This document shows, piece after piece, positions 1 through 5,942 of a stretch of DNA of 31,859 nt. The first letter of the stretch is position 1, and every line of letters starts with the position of its first letter. Both the position numbers and the translations under genes were made by a program. Under the pieces are notes generated by a model that worked only from the letters and a program-made list of their open reading frames with translations, had not been told where the DNA came from and ran no database searches. Source of the stretch: a virus; IMG/VR virus record IMGVR_UViG_3300035698_012825, positions 1 through 31,859 of that record, one strand, 5' to 3'.

Positions 1-323
1 CGAATCGTTTGCTCGGCTATATTCGCAATGTTTATTTTGAGGTCGCGTGTTCCGAATACATTTGCGAGCAAAGGCAGCATGCCTTTAGTGCGCTCGTCGT
101 CGGACGGCCAACGGGCATCATTCATGGCGCGGCAGTAAGCAGATAAAGAAGGGTGAACACATTCGGGGGTGTCCGTCCACGGCTCGCCCGCAACCTTTGC
201 TATAAATTCCATCGCGCAGAAGTCCCGACCATCCTTCTGGTGGCTTCCTGACTTCAAAACGCCATCGTCGTGTTCGATCAGGAGTCGTTTCAGTTTCGCG
301 GCGGTGAATTGTTGAACTGTCAT
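1..323 (-). CDS. Conserved phage/plasmid hypothetical protein (3' end outside window)
   Basis: Reading the minus strand from the ATG at 323 gives an open frame with no stop up to the window edge, about 107 residues. The start overlaps the stop of the 24-residue ORF upstream (ATGA), so it is the next member of the leftward operon. It contains the segment FCAMEFIAKVAGEPWTD followed by a conserved-looking ECVHPSLSAYCRAMND stretch. I recall this 'MEAVAYVAGEPWSDxPxCV' pattern from uncharacterised proteins scattered over phages and actinobacteria, but no function is known to me. No membrane segment or catalytic motif is visible. Function is not assigned. Confidence 0.8.
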   Translation of the reverse strand, partial: MTVQQFTAAKLKRLLIEHDDGVLKSGSHQKDGRDFCAMEFIAKVAGEPWTDTPECVHPSLSAYCRAMNDARWPSDDERTKGMLPLLANVFGTRDLKINIANIAEQTI

Positions 324-394
324 GGTGTTTCCTTTATGAGTGCGCGGATTGCGGCTATCGTGAGCCTCTCAATAAGCGCGGTGGGGTCAGTCAT
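320..394 (-). CDS. Micro-gene, 24 residues, between recT-like gene and downstream gene
   Basis: The peptide begins MTDPTALIERLTIAAIRALI and ends KETP. It is too short for ordinary gene calls. It fills the gap exactly: its ATG overlaps the RecT stop (ATGA at 391-394) and its stop overlaps the next ATG (ATGA at 320-323). This is the same junction type as in the rest of the operon. The peptide looks like one amphipathic helix. It may be a real small protein or only a coupling ORF that carries ribosomes to the next gene. Confidence 0.5.
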   Translation of the reverse strand: MTDPTALIERLTIAAIRALIKETP

Positions 395-1431
395 GCGCTT
401 ATAGCCTTTGCAAAAGCCTTTTCCACATCTTCCACATCGTCCTCAAAGCCGTAATTCATCGCCTCCGTGAAATACTTTTGATTGGCTTCACGGATAGCGT
501 TTAGCTGTGGCTTGCGCTTGGCGTTAAGAGCCACCAACCGCAGCAATGCGGCTTTCCATTCCATTATGTTGTCGAATGTCTGGGGCGGCTTACCGCCAGA
601 TTCTATCTGGGCCTTTAGAATAATAGGCGCAGTAGGATCTATTGGCTCGTCTGGCGCAGGAACGATGTCTGTGGGCGCGCCGGTAACGCCGTTGGTAACG
701 TGCAATTTTCCGTCCTGGCCTGGCAGGATGTAGTGAGCCTGGCCGGTTAGATCAAACTGGCTTTCCATTGCGTCGGCCATGACATAGCCGCCCTGCTGGC
801 CGTGGCGAAGTGGCATACCGCGCGCCAGTCTGCGCTTGGCCGTCTTACCGAACATAGCGGGCCTGCCTACTGCGAGATCATTGTACGGGGTGTCTGCCTT
901 CATCTTAACGGCAGGTGACTTATTCATCACGGCCAGCAGATCTGTCATGGGCATGACGACGACCAGCGGCGGCGCTGATAAAGACGACGCAACCGCCCAG
1001 GCATGGGTAATGCGCCCGTCTGCTGATGTCGGCTTATGCTTCACCCATGGGCGAGTCCCCAATTCATAATCGAAGGTGTCGCCTTCTCTTACCACTGTGC
1101 CGTCGATGGTCCGCCCGGCGCGGTCTCCGAGGGTGTTGTAGCCCTTGTATCCGATAACCGGCGTAGCAATCCCGGCGAACGGCAGGATGAACGCCTGGCC
1201 GGTAACGCCGTCTGGCATGAGTCCCAGACCTGCGAACGTGGCCGCGCAGTTCATTAGGCTGGGCGTTGTGCAGGCCAGTATCTTGTTGGCTATCTTAGAT
1301 CGAACGCATTGAGACAGAAGTGCGGCTTTGAAGGACATAGCCGGTAGGCCAGGTGTAGCTTGCAGGATATTGGCGATGTCAGGCATAGCCTGGTCGAGCG
1401 CCCTTTCGATTACCGCGATGTCATTAGCCAT
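391..1431 (-). CDS. recT: RecT-family single-strand annealing recombinase
   Basis: 346 residues. The protein has the RecT layout: a short helical N-terminus, then a segment around residues 50-120 with LACTTPSLMNCAATFAGLGLMPD followed by a fold reading AFILPFAGIATPVIGYKGYNTLGDRAG. RecT proteins have the equivalent 'AxxGLxPxxxxxxAYxIPY...QxGYKG' region. A lysine/arginine-rich patch follows (MFGKTAKRRLARGMPL) and then an acidic C-terminus. RecT binds ssDNA exposed by its partner exonuclease and anneals homologous strands. The start is supported by GGAGG nine bases upstream, inside the end of the exonuclease gene, and the genes overlap as TAAATG. The adjacent YqaJ-type nuclease makes the assignment firm. 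It is slightly longer than lambda-era RecT (about 270 residues) because of the C-terminal tail. Confidence 0.88.
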   Translation of the reverse strand: MANDIAVIERALDQAMPDIANILQATPGLPAMSFKAALLSQCVRSKIANKILACTTPSLMNCAATFAGLGLMPDGVTGQAFILPFAGIATPVIGYKGYNTLGDRAGRTIDGTVVREGDTFDYELGTRPWVKHKPTSADGRITHAWAVASSLSAPPLVVVMPMTDLLAVMNKSPAVKMKADTPYNDLAVGRPAMFGKTAKRRLARGMPLRHGQQGGYVMADAMESQFDLTGQAHYILPGQDGKLHVTNGVTGAPTDIVPAPDEPIDPTAPIILKAQIESGGKPPQTFDNIMEWKAALLRLVALNAKRKPQLNAIREANQKYFTEAMNYGFEDDVEDVEKAFAKAISA

Positions 1432-2475
1432 TTAGCCAGCCTCCAATGTTGAACGATACTCCGGAGGGTCAACCTCGCCCTCGCGGTCTATTACTTTCAT
1501 ACGGTTCTGAACGCCGGGCTTGCGTGTGATCTCGGCCCAGTTCATTGCCGCTTCGACGGACTCACGATCTGCAACGGTTAGCCCTTCGTTGTTCAAAACG
1601 TATTTGAGCCCCTTGCGTATATCCGCTGGCAGCATGACAACGCCGCCCGCAACTGTGGACTTGGACACTTCAACGGTAACTCCGCCCGCAAGTTCAGCGC
1701 GTACAGCATCCTCCATGAATTGAACCAGCTTAGGCTTTAGATCCTTCTCTATTTTGGTGAAGGACGCCTTTTGCTCGCTGGCCCACTTCCACATGCGCGC
1801 CAGTTCCGCGATGTCTATGCGCTCCGAGGCTTCAATAACGCGCCCAGGATCTACCTCTGGATACATGAAGTTCAGAGTTTCCATTTCGACCGGCAGGCCG
1901 AACGCAGAAGGCGGATTCCTGTCCTCTACGCTTTTCATAAACAATTCGGCTTCGGTGATTATTCTCTTTTGAGCGGCTTCTATTGGCTTGCGCTCATAAA
2001 TGATAAGCCTGCCATCGTCGCCTTCGTTGTAGATATAGACCGCCAGCGCGCCCCAAGCATCGCCGCGCACGACCATCTGCGTTTGAAGCTGAACCTCGTA
2101 CATCTTAGGTCCGCCCTTTTCCGTCCAGTTTCGTTGCCAAGAGAACTGGTCGATAGCTTTGGCCTCGATACTCCCCTGGCCGCGCGTCGGGCATAATACG
2201 CGAGCATCGCGCGTACAGCCGAGGGGCAGGGAGTCGTGGCGCAGGTAGTCTTGTTCTGTGTTTGGGATTACTTCGAGATCCAGCCGTTCTGCTGTCATTT
2301 CAAGAATCATACCCTCGAACAGCTTGCCAATCCTCATGCGCCCGTTTTGTTTTTTCTCCGTGGGTATGCGCTCAATAAATTCGTGATACAGCGTCAACCG
2401 CGTTCCCCAGTTAGACTGGTTCAGCATTTCCGGAACCTGGCTGGCCGATACTGTTTTGAAGTCTGGATCAGGCAT
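1432..2475 (-). CDS. YqaJ-type (lambda Exo-like) recombination exonuclease
   Basis: 347 residues from the ATG at 2475, which has GAGAGGA six bases upstream. An open frame extends 43 codons further upstream, but that stretch is arginine-rich and overlaps the previous gene, so the internal start is preferred. PD-(D/E)XK nuclease residues are visible: E54 in KLFEG, D90 in GCTRDAR, and E104-x-K106 in GSIEAKAI. A downstream YEVQLQTQM segment matches the QxQ motif of YqaJ nucleases. The family resects dsDNA 5' to 3' and hands ssDNA to the annealase. It sits directly before recT in the same operon with a one-base stop/start junction. The C-terminal third (about residues 210-347) is less typical and is helix-rich. 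Confidence 0.85.
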   Translation of the reverse strand: MPDPDFKTVSASQVPEMLNQSNWGTRLTLYHEFIERIPTEKKQNGRMRIGKLFEGMILEMTAERLDLEVIPNTEQDYLRHDSLPLGCTRDARVLCPTRGQGSIEAKAIDQFSWQRNWTEKGGPKMYEVQLQTQMVVRGDAWGALAVYIYNEGDDGRLIIYERKPIEAAQKRIITEAELFMKSVEDRNPPSAFGLPVEMETLNFMYPEVDPGRVIEASERIDIAELARMWKWASEQKASFTKIEKDLKPKLVQFMEDAVRAELAGGVTVEVSKSTVAGGVVMLPADIRKGLKYVLNNEGLTVADRESVEAAMNWAEITRKPGVQNRMKVIDREGEVDPPEYRSTLEAG

Positions 2476-2722
2476 GTGGAATCCTCTCGCGGTAGTACCT
2501 GCCGACAGGTCCGCATGGTGGCCTGTCTGAAATATTGGGTCTTGGTTTGCGGCGGTGCTGGTCCGGCTTTGTCTGCACCATGACTCTCTCAAGGCACAGC
2601 GCAAAATGCTCCATTCTGGAGGTGTAAGCAGGGCGGAAACCTAATGCGCGCAGCATTATCCACCAGAAAGGCGGCTTGCCTGGTTTGTAATGTCGGCAAG
2701 TGCGGCAATCGGGATAAAGCAT
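2468..2722 (-). CDS. Small Cys-containing protein, unknown function
   Basis: About 84 residues, starting MLYPDCRTCRHYKPGKPPF. The start is either ATG at 2722 or GTG at 2725; both overlap the upstream stop (GTGATG), with AGGGG just upstream. CRTC and a later cysteine in ALCLERV could form part of a small metal site, but only three cysteines are present. The C-terminus is rich in Arg, Pro and His, and the last codons overlap the exonuclease start and cover its Shine-Dalgarno. No function is recognised. Its place directly before exo/recT suggests a role in early phage functions only by association. Confidence 0.6.
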   Translation of the reverse strand: MLYPDCRTCRHYKPGKPPFWWIMLRALGFRPAYTSRMEHFALCLERVMVQTKPDQHRRKPRPNISDRPPCGPVGRYYRERIPHA

Positions 2723-3186
2723 CACCCGCCCCTGGATGCTTTGCGCGCGAGGTCGGCAGCATCGAGCATGTTGTCGCGGAAGGTCGCCGTCTGATGGCCG
2801 CGCCCAGCGTCGATTAGATCCTGGTCATTTTGCTCTGCGGCTTTCTCGGCTTGGTACGATGCCAAGTGTACCGCCTCCTCTGCGTCGAAACGCTTTTCGC
2901 GGCATGACTCGCACAAGATCATATCTGTATCGCCGTATTTATGCTCGTCGGTGCACTCGCAATCTGGATCTAATTCGTTGTCCACTATCAACTTGCAATC
3001 CAGGCAGCGTAAAAACTGCTTGGGATTACTGAAGGCCAGGGCTTCGAGCATAGGCTGGCTTGTACCGGACTCTACGCAGGACTGACACCAAAAGCCGGTC
3101 TTACCGGGCCTATCGTCCCAGGCTCCCTCCACATCGAAATCCGTGTCGATGTACGCGCAGCAATCCGAACAGGTCATAATTGACAT
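2722..3186 (-). CDS. Cysteine-rich zinc-binding protein, unknown role
   Basis: 154 residues. Several CxxC pairs are visible in order: TCSDCC (5-10), WCQSC (about 34-38), RCLDCK (about 60-65), a CEC pair and LCESCREK (about 91-98). A charged alpha-helical tail follows. The arrangement suggests two zinc ribbons or treble-clef fingers followed by a helical region. Such proteins may bind nucleic acid or act as small adaptors, but no specific family is recognised. The start is supported by AAAGGAGA seven bases before the ATG. The gene overlaps the next one (GTGATG) and is preceded by an 83-base gap, the largest in this operon. Confidence 0.7.
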   Translation of the reverse strand: MSIMTCSDCCAYIDTDFDVEGAWDDRPGKTGFWCQSCVESGTSQPMLEALAFSNPKQFLRCLDCKLIVDNELDPDCECTDEHKYGDTDMILCESCREKRFDAEEAVHLASYQAEKAAEQNDQDLIDAGRGHQTATFRDNMLDAADLARKASRGG

Positions 3187-3269
3187 TCTACTTCTCCTTT
3201 GGCGGCTTGATGGGTCCGCACCTCTTACAAGCGCGCGCGCCAGCCTTGCGTTTGACTTTGCGGTTTGCC

Positions 3270-3707
3270 CTACGGCCTCGCCCCTTGGTCTCTTAATCTC
3301 GCCGCGAGGGCTATTGCGGCGTGAACGGGAACCACCAGCGTACCTATAACCAACTCTCTCGGCGGGCCTTCTGGAACGTGATGGGGATCTGCTGAAATGC
3401 GCGCGTCATGGACTTGTGGGTAACGCTGTTGAAGCGTTCTGATTACATCGTCCAATGGCGAGCGGTCTTGAACTTTGGTGTGAAAATCAAAGCCGTCAAT
3501 GCGGTATATGTGCCGGAGCGGATTCACGACCAGCCGCTTCTCTGCAATGAGTTTGGCTTTAATCAACCGCGCAATCTTGAGTGAGCAATTAAGAACGGTT
3601 TTGGCGGATTGCACTATGTTGGTGGGGCATGACTTCCCCTCTGACTGGATATGTCGGAGCCATAGCGCCAGCTTGTCCGCGCCGCTGTCGATGTTTAACT
3701 GGCCCAT
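3270..3707 (-). CDS. Winged-helix-like protein, early copy of a two-member paralogous family
   Basis: 145 residues. The N-terminal half (about residues 10-70) looks like a helix-turn-helix/winged-helix: KLALWLRHI, then a helix ending in KIARLIKAKLIAEKRLV, then a beta-hairpin ending YRIDGFDF. The C-terminal half has the block RYPQVHDARISADPHHVPEGPP and then ELVIGTL and a helix. The protein at 19457-19873 aligns over the whole length with the same order of blocks (IDGFKF, HFPAVYDARV, SEVMIGSV). The pair are therefore paralogues. DNA binding is inferred, not proven. GGGGAGGA lies just before the ATG, and the gene overlaps the 56-residue gene upstream by 13 bases. Confidence 0.75.
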   Translation of the reverse strand: MGQLNIDSGADKLALWLRHIQSEGKSCPTNIVQSAKTVLNCSLKIARLIKAKLIAEKRLVVNPLRHIYRIDGFDFHTKVQDRSPLDDVIRTLQQRYPQVHDARISADPHHVPEGPPRELVIGTLVVPVHAAIALAARLRDQGARP

Positions 3708-3865
3708 CTGGTCCTCCCCTGTAAATTGTCTCGGCGTTCTTCAGCACGGCGCAAGGCTTGGTCGATGGAGTGCTGAACCTCATGTTGCGCCTCGTCAAAG
3801 CTAAGACCCCCCAGGCGCATTAGGATCTCGCGTTCTTTATCGAACACATCTGGCTTAGTAACCAT
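3695..3865 (-). CDS. Small helical hypothetical protein (56 residues)
   Basis: The peptide begins MVTKPDVFDKEREILMRLGG and continues with a helix containing FDEAQHEVQHSIDQALRRAEERR. The ATG at 3865 has AGGGAGGA eight bases upstream. A 36-codon upstream extension is Arg/Pro-rich and overlaps the previous gene, so it is judged non-coding. The body looks like a single charged amphipathic helix or coiled coil. It overlaps the neighbours on both sides by about ten bases. Function unknown. Confidence 0.6.
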   Translation of the reverse strand: MVTKPDVFDKEREILMRLGGLSFDEAQHEVQHSIDQALRRAEERRDNLQGRTRWAS

Positions 3866-4184
3866 CGGCCCGGTCCTCCCTCCGCAGATCTGCGCGCGCC
3901 TCGGCGGCGGCGTCGATATTGTCCTGTATGTCGCCCTGTGCCGCGCCGCACAGTTCCGTGTACGCGCTCTCATTCAATGCCTCGAAATGGCGCGCGAATA
4001 GTTCGCCTACTGCATCTTCATCATCACCGAGGATCACGGCGCGCGTTATTTCAATCTCGGCAGGTTCAGCCGGTTGCCCGCCGCATGACCACGTTGGCCC
4101 CTGTTCCGGAGAGCCCTTTGTGAACGTGAAATCCACGCGAATTTGCAGAGCGTTCCATTCTACGGTTTCGGTGTGCGTACTCAC
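3855..4184 (-). CDS. Hypothetical protein (109 residues), acidic
   Basis: The start is GTG at 4184, overlapping the upstream stop as GTGA, with AAAGGTGG just upstream. The N-terminal half looks like a beta-rich small domain (VEWNALQIRVDFTF), followed by EIEITRAVILGDDEDAVGEL and a helical acidic C-terminus. There are no cysteines in clusters, no membrane segment and no motif I recognise. It is one of five consecutive small genes at the head of the leftward operon that are probably expressed first after infection. Function not assigned. Confidence 0.65.
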   Translation of the reverse strand: MSTHTETVEWNALQIRVDFTFTKGSPEQGPTWSCGGQPAEPAEIEITRAVILGDDEDAVGELFARHFEALNESAYTELCGAAQGDIQDNIDAAAEARADLRREDRADGY

Positions 4185-4450
4185 TTGACCACCTTTAATC
4201 CCAGCGCGTCGGCGCGCGTTTTAAGGAAACCAGACAACGCGCTGTTGGTGCGCTCGCTGGCCTCTAAGTGACTTGCGACCAGGCGCAGACACTCTGGGAG
4301 CGTTTTGCCTTCAAAGTGAACGGGCTCAGTTACGGTTACGCCGTCAGTGTGGGGCATGATAGATGTAACGAAGGCGACATAGGCCAGAGGCTTCGCGCAG
4401 ATCTGCTTAATTTCGTATGTCGCGCCGGGCGTAATGATTGCTGCGCTCAT
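4181..4450 (-). CDS. Hypothetical protein (89 residues)
   Basis: Begins MSAAIITPGATYEIKQI, has a predicted beta-rich N-terminal half (YVAFVTSIM, GVTVTEPVHFEGKTL) and a helical C-terminal half (ECLRLVASHLEASERTNSAL). The ATG at 4450 overlaps the upstream stop as ATGA; the Shine-Dalgarno is weak, consistent with coupled translation. No family recognised. The size and placement are typical of early accessory proteins that act on the host, but this is only an inference from position. Confidence 0.65.
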   Translation of the reverse strand: MSAAIITPGATYEIKQICAKPLAYVAFVTSIMPHTDGVTVTEPVHFEGKTLPECLRLVASHLEASERTNSALSGFLKTRADALGLKVVK

Positions 4451-4731
4451 GGCGCACCCCGCCGCGCGTTGGTGGCCAGGCGACCGCGCGCGCCTATGCG
4501 CGCCAGTGTCCGGCGTACATAGGTTATGCGGACCTGCTGCGGCTGTGAGCGTTGCTGGAACTCCTTGGTGGAAACGCGGGCGACACTCCCCGTTGTCCAG
4601 TCGAGAAGGCGCGTTGTGCGCCCCTCCACTTGAGCCCAGACCCCGCGCCAGCCGGTGCCAAGGCGGGATGTACCGCCATGGCCCGAACCTGCGCCGCCGT
4701 AGTTGTAATAAGTGAAAAATCCGGAGGTCAT
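4447..4731 (-). CDS. Hypothetical basic protein (94 residues)
   Basis: Begins MTSGFFTYYNYGGAGSGHGG: a Tyr/Gly-rich N-terminus of about 25 residues, probably unstructured. It is followed by a Trp/Arg-containing core (WRGVWAQVEGRTTRLLDW) and a strongly basic C-terminus (RRTLARIGARGR). GGAGGATG lies ten bases before the ATG, which overlaps the previous stop (ATGA). The composition could fit a nucleic-acid-binding or host-targeting protein, but no domain is recognised. Confidence 0.55.
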   Translation of the reverse strand: MTSGFFTYYNYGGAGSGHGGTSRLGTGWRGVWAQVEGRTTRLLDWTTGSVARVSTKEFQQRSQPQQVRITYVRRTLARIGARGRLATNARRGAP

Positions 4732-4937
4732 TTATTCATCCTCCTTATCTTCATTTTCTCGCCCAACTCAGCCTTAGCGGCGAGGAATTTGGACATATCG
4801 CAATCTTCTTCAAGAAACGCATGATCCCCCCGCACATATGAGCAGCTGGATACTTCGATCATAAGCCGTTCGATTTCGGAGATTGTGACCTTGAGCCAGC
4901 CGTGGCCGGGGTCTTGGTAGTATGTGTACTGTGTCAT
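4728..4937 (-). CDS. First gene of the leftward operon, small hypothetical protein (69 residues)
   Basis: Begins MTQYTYYQDPGHGWLKVTI and includes EIERLMIEVSSCSYVRGDHAFLEEDCDM and a helical tail ending in KIRRMNK. The ATG at 4937 is chosen over an upstream in-frame start at 5129. The longer version would run through the structured leader and across the predicted promoter, and its 64 extra residues look non-coding. The Shine-Dalgarno is weak (AAAAGG, about eleven bases away). A compact fold of strand-helix-helix type is likely. Function unknown. As the promoter-proximal gene it should be made early and abundantly. Confidence 0.7.
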   Translation of the reverse strand: MTQYTYYQDPGHGWLKVTISEIERLMIEVSSCSYVRGDHAFLEEDCDMSKFLAAKAELGEKMKIRRMNK

Positions 4938-4970
4938 TTTTTTGGTGCCTTTTCCGTTGTGTGACTGTCC

Positions 4971-5030
4971 TTGTGTGCGGTCCCGAGGGTTGCCCTGTAA
5001 GGGTTCAAGCCCTCGGGGGTAGGCACACAA
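4971..5030 (-). promoter_or_regulatory. Predicted long stem-loop in leftward 5' leader
   Basis: Three stacked helices can be drawn by eye: an outer 8-bp stem (4971-4978 with 5023-5030), an inner 8-bp stem (4982-4989 with 5010-5017) and a small apical stem (4993-4996 with 5000-5003). Only small internal loops separate the first two. On the minus strand the element lies in the untranslated leader of the leftward operon, about 20 bases downstream of the predicted transcription start and 33 bases before the first gene. There is no T-run on either side, so it is not a standard terminator. It could be a regulatory or RNA-stabilising leader, an attenuator or a DNA recognition element. Confidence 0.55.
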
Positions 5031-5031
5031 A

Positions 5032-5048
5032 CCGGGTAATGAGCCCGG
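5032..5048 (-). promoter_or_regulatory. Short hairpin at predicted 5' end of leftward transcript
   Basis: CCGGG (5032-5036) pairs with CCCGG (5044-5048) around a 7-base centre, extendable by one wobble pair. If the leftward promoter below is right, this hairpin would form at the very 5' end of the mRNA, where such hairpins often protect against decay. It could instead be a protein site. Confidence 0.35.
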
Positions 5049-5055
5049 CGCGGCC

Positions 5056-5085
5056 AGTATAAACTCAGGCAGGCGAAGGTTGCAA
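5056..5085 (-). promoter_or_regulatory. Predicted leftward early promoter
   Basis: On the minus strand, -35 TTGCAA (5080-5085) is separated by 18 bases from -10 TATACT (5056-5061). Both match the sigma-70 consensus well in a moderately GC-rich context, and the promoter faces the leftward operon. The -35 box and the adjoining spacer overlap the leftmost of the GCAA-N7-TTGC-like repeats, as expected for a repressible phage early promoter. Confidence 0.5.
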
Positions 5086-5127
5086 GCGGAAAGCAATGGA
5101 GCGTTGCGTCGGCAATCATCTGTTGCC
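5069..5127. promoter_or_regulatory. Tandem operator-like inverted repeats (three)
   Basis: Two sites fit GCAA-N7-TTGC exactly: 5093-5107 and 5112-5126; the latter extends to GGCAA-N7-TTGCC at 5111-5127. A third, GCAG-N7-TTGC at 5069-5083, matches with one mismatch. The centres lie about 24 and 19 bases apart. The outer two overlap the -35 boxes of the predicted leftward and rightward promoters. This resembles the triple operators bound by Cro/CI-type repressors in lambdoid phages. The likely binder is the small helix-turn-helix protein encoded at 5202-5411. Confidence 0.5.
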
Positions 5128-5152
5128 AAGTTCTATATCTTGAGCTTATATC
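5123..5152 (+). promoter_or_regulatory. Predicted rightward early promoter
   Basis: -35 TTGCCA (5123-5128), an 18-base spacer and -10 TATATC (5147-5152) precede the Cro-like gene. The -35 box is part of the rightmost inverted repeat (5111-5127), so repressor binding would block it. Three TATAT-containing words (5134, 5147, 5185) make the exact -10 uncertain. Confidence 0.4.
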
Positions 5153-5201
5153 CTAGAAGGTATCGAATTTAAGTATGCTGCATCTATATTTAGGAGGTCT
5201 T

Positions 5202-5411
5202 ATGGCCAGCAAAACACATATGAAAAGGGCTCTGGCCCGCGCGATTAAGGCTGTGGGCGGCGCGCGCGCATTGGCTGAAACGCTTAAAATCACGCGCCAG
5301 GCCGTCGAGAGGTACGAGACATGTCCGCCGCAGCACGTTTTGACGGTGGAGCGGGTGTCAGAGGTCTCGCGCCATGACTTGCGGCCGGATCTGTACCCGC
5401 GCGAAAGTTAG
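5202..5411 (+). CDS. Cro/YdaS-like helix-turn-helix regulator
   Basis: 69 residues. The helix-turn-helix reads AIKAVGGARALAETLKITRQAVERYE (about residues 14-39), the classic YdaS/Cro-like pattern in which the recognition helix starts at the ITRQAV segment. The C-terminus ends with a SRHDLRPDLYPRE tail typical of this family. Such proteins bind short operators as dimers and repress phage early promoters. The start at 5202 is supported by a perfect AGGAGG at 5192-5197; an in-frame ATG nine codons earlier has none. It is the first gene of the rightward transcript and lies directly next to the inverted-repeat array. No divergent CI-like partner is present, so it may act alone or with a repressor elsewhere. 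Confidence 0.8.
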   Translation: MASKTHMKRALARAIKAVGGARALAETLKITRQAVERYETCPPQHVLTVERVSEVSRHDLRPDLYPRES

Positions 5412-5416
5412 AATTC

Positions 5417-5455
5417 CCGCCGTTTTCCTGGGCTGTCGGCGGTTTATAACAGCCC
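5417..5455 (+). promoter_or_regulatory. Predicted H-type RNA pseudoknot between cro-like gene and next gene
   Basis: Stem 1: CCGCCG (5417-5422) with CGGCGG (5437-5442). Stem 2: GGGCTGT (5430-5436) with ACAGCCC (5449-5455). The strands are interleaved, with connecting loops of 7 bases (5423-5429), 0 bases and 6 bases (5443-5448), which is geometrically suitable for coaxial stacking. The two stems could instead be alternative hairpins that exclude each other. The element lies in the 75-base gap and ends about 18 bases before the GGAGGA of the next gene, so a role in translation or transcript control is plausible. Confidence 0.5.
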
Positions 5456-5486
5456 GATTTCACATAAACCATTGGAGGATGCCGAT

Positions 5487-5939
5487 ATGGCAAGACAACG
5501 ACGGACGAAGGCGCAATCGCCTGAGACCGGCAGCGGATCTAATGCAATTCCTGCCGAGGAATCCAAGGAGATCCAGGAGCTTTTCGCGGATCTGAAGGAC
5601 CAGAAGCTAAAGCGCGATGCGTTCAGCGCCAAAATGAGGGAGCGGCGCGCGGCGGTTGCGGGCCGGTTTAAGGCGTTGGGCTTCAAAATGAGCCATGTAG
5701 ACGTTGAATTTGAGAACTACATGCTGGGCCAGTCCGATGATAAGGACGCGGCTAAGAAGATGTCAGACGACCAGGCATTGCGCCTTGATACCGCGCGCAG
5801 AATCCATGCCGCTTTGAGTGGGGAGCAGCTTAACTTTGTGGATATGCAGGAGCGGGCGGAACAGGCCCGAAAAGATGCCGAGGCAGACGCCGAGGCAGAC
5901 GCCGGCAAGGTTCATGAGCAGGCCGAGGAACAGCTTTAA
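5487..5939 (+). CDS. Charged helical/coiled-coil early protein, unknown function
   Basis: 150 residues from ATG 5487 (GGAGGA seven bases upstream); a TTG five codons earlier lies in the Shine-Dalgarno itself and is rejected. The protein is dominated by long charged helices: KEIQELFADLKDQKLKRDAF, then a central RFKALGFKMSHVDVEFENYML, and a C-terminal helix that holds EADAEADAG, encoded by a perfect tandem 12-bp repeat (5877-5888, 5889-5900). No cysteine clusters, membrane segment or known motif. Its position before the resolvase and replication genes suggests an early DNA-metabolism role, but this is only positional. Confidence 0.7.
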   Translation: MARQRRTKAQSPETGSGSNAIPAEESKEIQELFADLKDQKLKRDAFSAKMRERRAAVAGRFKALGFKMSHVDVEFENYMLGQSDDKDAAKKMSDDQALRLDTARRIHAALSGEQLNFVDMQERAEQARKDAEADAEADAGKVHEQAEEQL

Positions 5940-5942
5940 GCC

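Noticed and set aside
3188-3290. Open frame on the minus strand encoding a basic peptide with CKRC near its end
   Set aside because: No ATG, GTG or TTG start after the preceding stop and no clear frameshift link to the upstream gene. Could be a remnant.
4982-5020. Possible tRNA: GGTTCAAG resembles a T-loop on the plus strand
   Set aside because: The neighbouring bases form a long hairpin and not a cloverleaf; no D-arm, anticodon arm or 7-bp acceptor stem can be drawn.
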